Part shown: positions 61,453 to 64,000 of the stretch, piece by piece
How the letters are laid out: every line of letters begins with the position of its first letter
Position numbering within the stretch: the first letter of the stretch is position 1
Assembly: GCA_002189035.1 (NCBI GenBank)
Contig: NEEC01000013.1
Span: 2,666,001-2,730,000 of the forward strand
Length of the DNA stretch: 64,000 nucleotides
Reading direction: 5' to 3'
Origin: Utricularia gibba
Taxonomy: Eukaryota; Streptophyta; Magnoliopsida; Lamiales; Lentibulariaceae
The notes under the pieces: model-generated
What the model saw: only the letters and a program-made list of their open reading frames with translations
Database searches by the model: none
What the model was told of the DNA's origin: nothing
Position numbers and translations under genes: made by a program

Positions 61453-63213
61453 ATGAATAGTGGATTGGGAGTTCTGTGTAAATGGAGTACCGCACCGATT
61501 TGGGTTCCCGTCGGGGTTGCGTTTTCGGAGCCAAGTGCTTCAGAAGATTTGTTCATGGCTCCCCAATTTGCTGCAATGCGGCGCCATTGAAGTCGGTTTC
61601 TAATGAAGAAACCATCGTTGTTGGTGATGAAATGTATGGGCGTAAGGAAGTTATCAGTATGACTCCCAGGCTCTATGACTACATTTTGGCCAATGTCAGA
61701 GAATCTAAGGTCTTCAATCTCTTTTGAGTCTTCATCATGTGCCAATTAGTATGCATTGTTCATGAAGGATTTGCTGCTTCCGCGTTTTAGATATTGCGGG
61801 ATCTTAGAGAGGAAACTGCTACTATGCGTGGTAGTCAAATGCAGGTAAGTTTTTGTGTGTCACTTGCTTCCTGGTAGATATTAAGCGCCTCACATTTTTA
61901 GCTGAGTCTCCTCTATGCTGAAGTTTGTAAATTTATTGTGTCAGACATCCCCAGATCAGGCCCAGCTTCTTGCAATATTAGTTCAAATTCTTGGCGGCAA
62001 AAGGTGTATAGAAGTTGGTGTCTACACAGTATGTATCTAGATTCATTTTTCCTTTTCTGCGGTCCTTTTCCTGGATGTTTATTTCGTCGAGTCTTCTCTA
62101 CAGTCATTTTCCTATCCTGTCAGGAAATAGTTTTCTGATTCTTTAGAAGTTGTTTGGTTCCCTTTCAGGGTTATTCATCTTTGGCAGTTGCTTCAGTTCT
62201 TCCAGAAGGAGGGCTCCTGGTGGCATGTGAGAAAGATGCGAAGTCAATGGAAATTGCACAAAAATATTATCAACTTGCGGGTGTTTCTACTAAGGTACAT
62301 TTTCATACCACCACCCTGACGGAATCATGAGACTGGTGTGTTTGAAGAACAATGTATCTGCTTGATCTGAGGATCTCAAGTTTAATTCTCGAGTTCATCT
62401 CATACCCTCATACAGAATGTCACTCTATTATCCATTGGAATTTAGGTTGATATCAGACTTGGACCAGCTGCTGAAACCTTGCAGTCCATGATTCATAATG
62501 GTGAAGCGAGCAGGTATTTTATTTCATTCGACACCCTACAGTTTCAAGTGTGTAACTTCTAAGCGCGTGCAAGCTTTGAATGCCATGCTTCTTGTTATGG
62601 ATCCTCAAAGAGGAATTAATCACGTAGGTTCTTCATTTCTTTCTGTAGCTATGATTTTGCGTTTGTGGACGCGGATAAGAGAATGTATCTAGAGTATTTC
62701 GAGTCGCTGCTGCAACTGGTTAGAAGAGCATGCTCCTCCCCACCCTCATTTTTGCACCAACTATCCATGCATTTTTTCCGCAATGAGCTTGTTCTTTACA
62801 CCACCGTGTGGGATGAAACTGTTGTAGATTGCACTTTGTGTCTGACATTCACAGCCATCCATGACAAGGAACCTGTTTTACTTATACTTAGTGCTGCAGG
62901 TTAGAGCTGGAGGCGTTATAGTTTTCGACAATGTGCTCTGGCACGGAAGAACAGCCAATCCCCTGGTACAACCTCTGCATCAAACCATCCACTTCAACAG
63001 CAGCCTGATGCTGTTAACTATGCAGGTAAACGACCCAAAGACTGCTAGCATCAGGAAGTTCAACGAAACTCTAATGGCGGACGAGCGTGTAAGCATAAGC
63101 ATGGTATGCCTCATCTCGATTGTTGGTTTAGCTTCGAGTTTTTTTCCATCTCAAACTTAGCTCCCATTTAGGTTCCCATTGGTGATGGCATGACCATATG
63201 TTGGAAGCGATAG
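61453..63213 (+). CDS. CCoAOMT-like O-methyltransferase (class I, At3g62000 type), possible frameshift near 5' end
   Basis: SAM-dependent O-methyltransferase. Exons: 61453-61709, 61791-61844, 61945-62028, 62169-62294, 62446-62513, 62649-62718, 62900-62965, 63026-63103, 63172-63213. The core reads SMTPRLYDYILANVRE, TSPDQAQLLAILVQILGG, CIEVGVYTGYSSLAVA (SAM motif I), YDFAFVDADKRMY, AGGVIVFDNVLWHGR and ISMVPIGDGMTICWK. Exons 2-9 are phase-consistent. Two starts are possible. ATG 61482 is in frame with the core and gives 271 aa. ATG 61453 (MNSGLGVLCKW) joins a transit-peptide-like sequence only if one base is missing between 61482 and 61560, giving 281 aa. Natural substrates are unknown; a plastid location is inferred. 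Confidence 0.88.
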
Positions 63214-63828
63214 CCTTGTTGAATCGTTAGTAGCCAGCCATGTTGGAAGCCAGAATAGGGTCCAAAGTATAATATCCTATCACATGCTGTGATCTTGAAC
63301 CAAACTCTACAGATCTTGGCTAAGTTGTCAAGATTTCAGTTTTTTTCATGACATCAACTGCGTAGAGAGAGGTGAACTTTGGGAATTCACATCGTTTCGG
63401 TTCGATCAACTGGCGTCTGAGAAGAAGAGAAGCAGAGCATCACCTGGTGCTGTATGCAAACCAGACAGACCATCCTTGAATTTTTGTTTGGTGTTTAGTT
63501 CCAGATGCTGGTAGTTCAGGAACCTCTGTGCGGTTTGTTTATAATTATAATTAAAAAATTATTAAAAATTATTTGTAAAAATGATTCGCATTTTCGATTT
63601 TTTAAACATTTTCATTTGATTTATAATTTTGGTTTACGTAAAGGTCCCCTGCATGCACATACATAGGATAACTACTCTCCATATGCGGTACGGCAAAACT
63701 AGAAGGACGGCAACGCTTTAACTCAAAGCAGTTTCTCAACTTCTCCCCCCAGATGCTCTCCTCGCGTCTGCATTAGACGCATCATTCTCTCCGCTGGCGG
63801 ATCTCTGCGACGCAGAGAATTTCCGCCG
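63214..63828. other. Spacer and promoter of the right-edge gene
   Basis: 3' flank of the methyltransferase gene, an AT-rich patch near 63540-63640, then a leader of the last gene. No additional gene seen. Confidence 0.5.
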
Positions 63829-64000
63829 ATGTCCAGGAAGACAAGGATAGAGGTGATGGGATGGCGGCGGAAATTGGGACGCCGTCTCCAACGGCGGATT
63901 CAGGAACGCAGAGAATCGTGGGTTCTCTTTTGCTTTACTTCCCTCTTCATCTGTGTTCTCAACACGATCGATGCTTTGAATGCTTCCGATGATGGATTTC
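63829..64000 (+). CDS. 5' end of an unidentified protein with signal anchor, cut by the window edge
   Basis: From the ATG at 63829 the frame stays open to the last base. The first 57 residues are a highly basic stretch (GWRRKLGRRLQRRIQERRES) followed by a hydrophobic segment (WVLFCFTSLFICVLNTIDA) and LNASDDGF. This looks like an N-terminal signal peptide or anchor. Receptor kinases and secreted enzymes are both possible; the rest lies outside the window. Confidence 0.55.
   Translation, partial: MSRKTRIEVMGWRRKLGRRLQRRIQERRESWVLFCFTSLFICVLNTIDALNASDDGF

Overview
The window is nuclear DNA from a flowering plant, most likely a eudicot. Genes carry short GT-AG introns with T-rich 3' ends, spacers are AT-rich, and nearly every recognisable protein has its closest remembered relative in plants: HD-ZIP IV, SWEET, GBF-type bZIP, cytosolic glutamine synthetase, CENH3 and others. 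About 23 protein genes and one U2 snRNA gene fit in 64 kb, many introns are only about 75-120 nt, and I recognised no transposon. This points to a small, compact genome; that is inference. | Layout: 0.1-5.8 kb vacuolar Qa-SNARE (SYP21/22 type, -), ACD11-binding-partner-like RRM protein (+), small membrane protein (-). 6.7-15 kb RING-H2 protein (+), PMT-family Golgi methyltransferase (-), HD-ZIP IV factor HDG5 type (-). 15-22.8 kb mostly spacer around a SWEET transporter (-). 22.8-31.9 kb SCPL20-like carboxypeptidase (+), U2 snRNA (-), CENH3 (-), ZMAT5/U11-U12 20K-like zinc-finger protein (+), ARF1 (+). 32.6-38.5 kb two tandem glucose-6-phosphate 1-epimerase-like genes (-), separated by a (AAT)n array of about 1.9 kb. 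39-48.6 kb GBF-like bZIP without its usual N-terminal proline-rich domain (-), DUF2358 protein (+), TRAIP-like RING ligase (+), HIPP (-). 49-64 kb intronless A36/A39-like aspartic protease (-), BAP31-like ER protein (+), CCR4-NOT subunit NOT2/VIP2 (-), cytosolic glutamine synthetase (-), CCoAOMT-like methyltransferase (+), and the start of an unidentified secreted or membrane protein at the right edge. | The genes do not form one pathway; this is ordinary gene-dense euchromatin. Some neighbours may share regulation: CENH3 and the ZMAT5-like gene start 219 bp apart on opposite strands, and several CACGTG boxes lie between the G-box-binding bZIP gene and its divergent neighbour. | Exon-by-exon reconstruction checked for reading phase shows a systematic problem. 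Eight single-base losses, with a probable ninth, break otherwise conserved reading frames, and the eight located ones all fall in runs of G or C. I read these as assembly errors in homopolymers, so the affected genes are annotated as probably intact. The DUF2358 gene is the exception, since it also has an in-frame TAG. I did not find a novel molecular system. The most unusual structural items are the AAT array, the diverged epimerase copy with an 8-residue repeat tail, the intronless aspartic protease and the truncated GBF.
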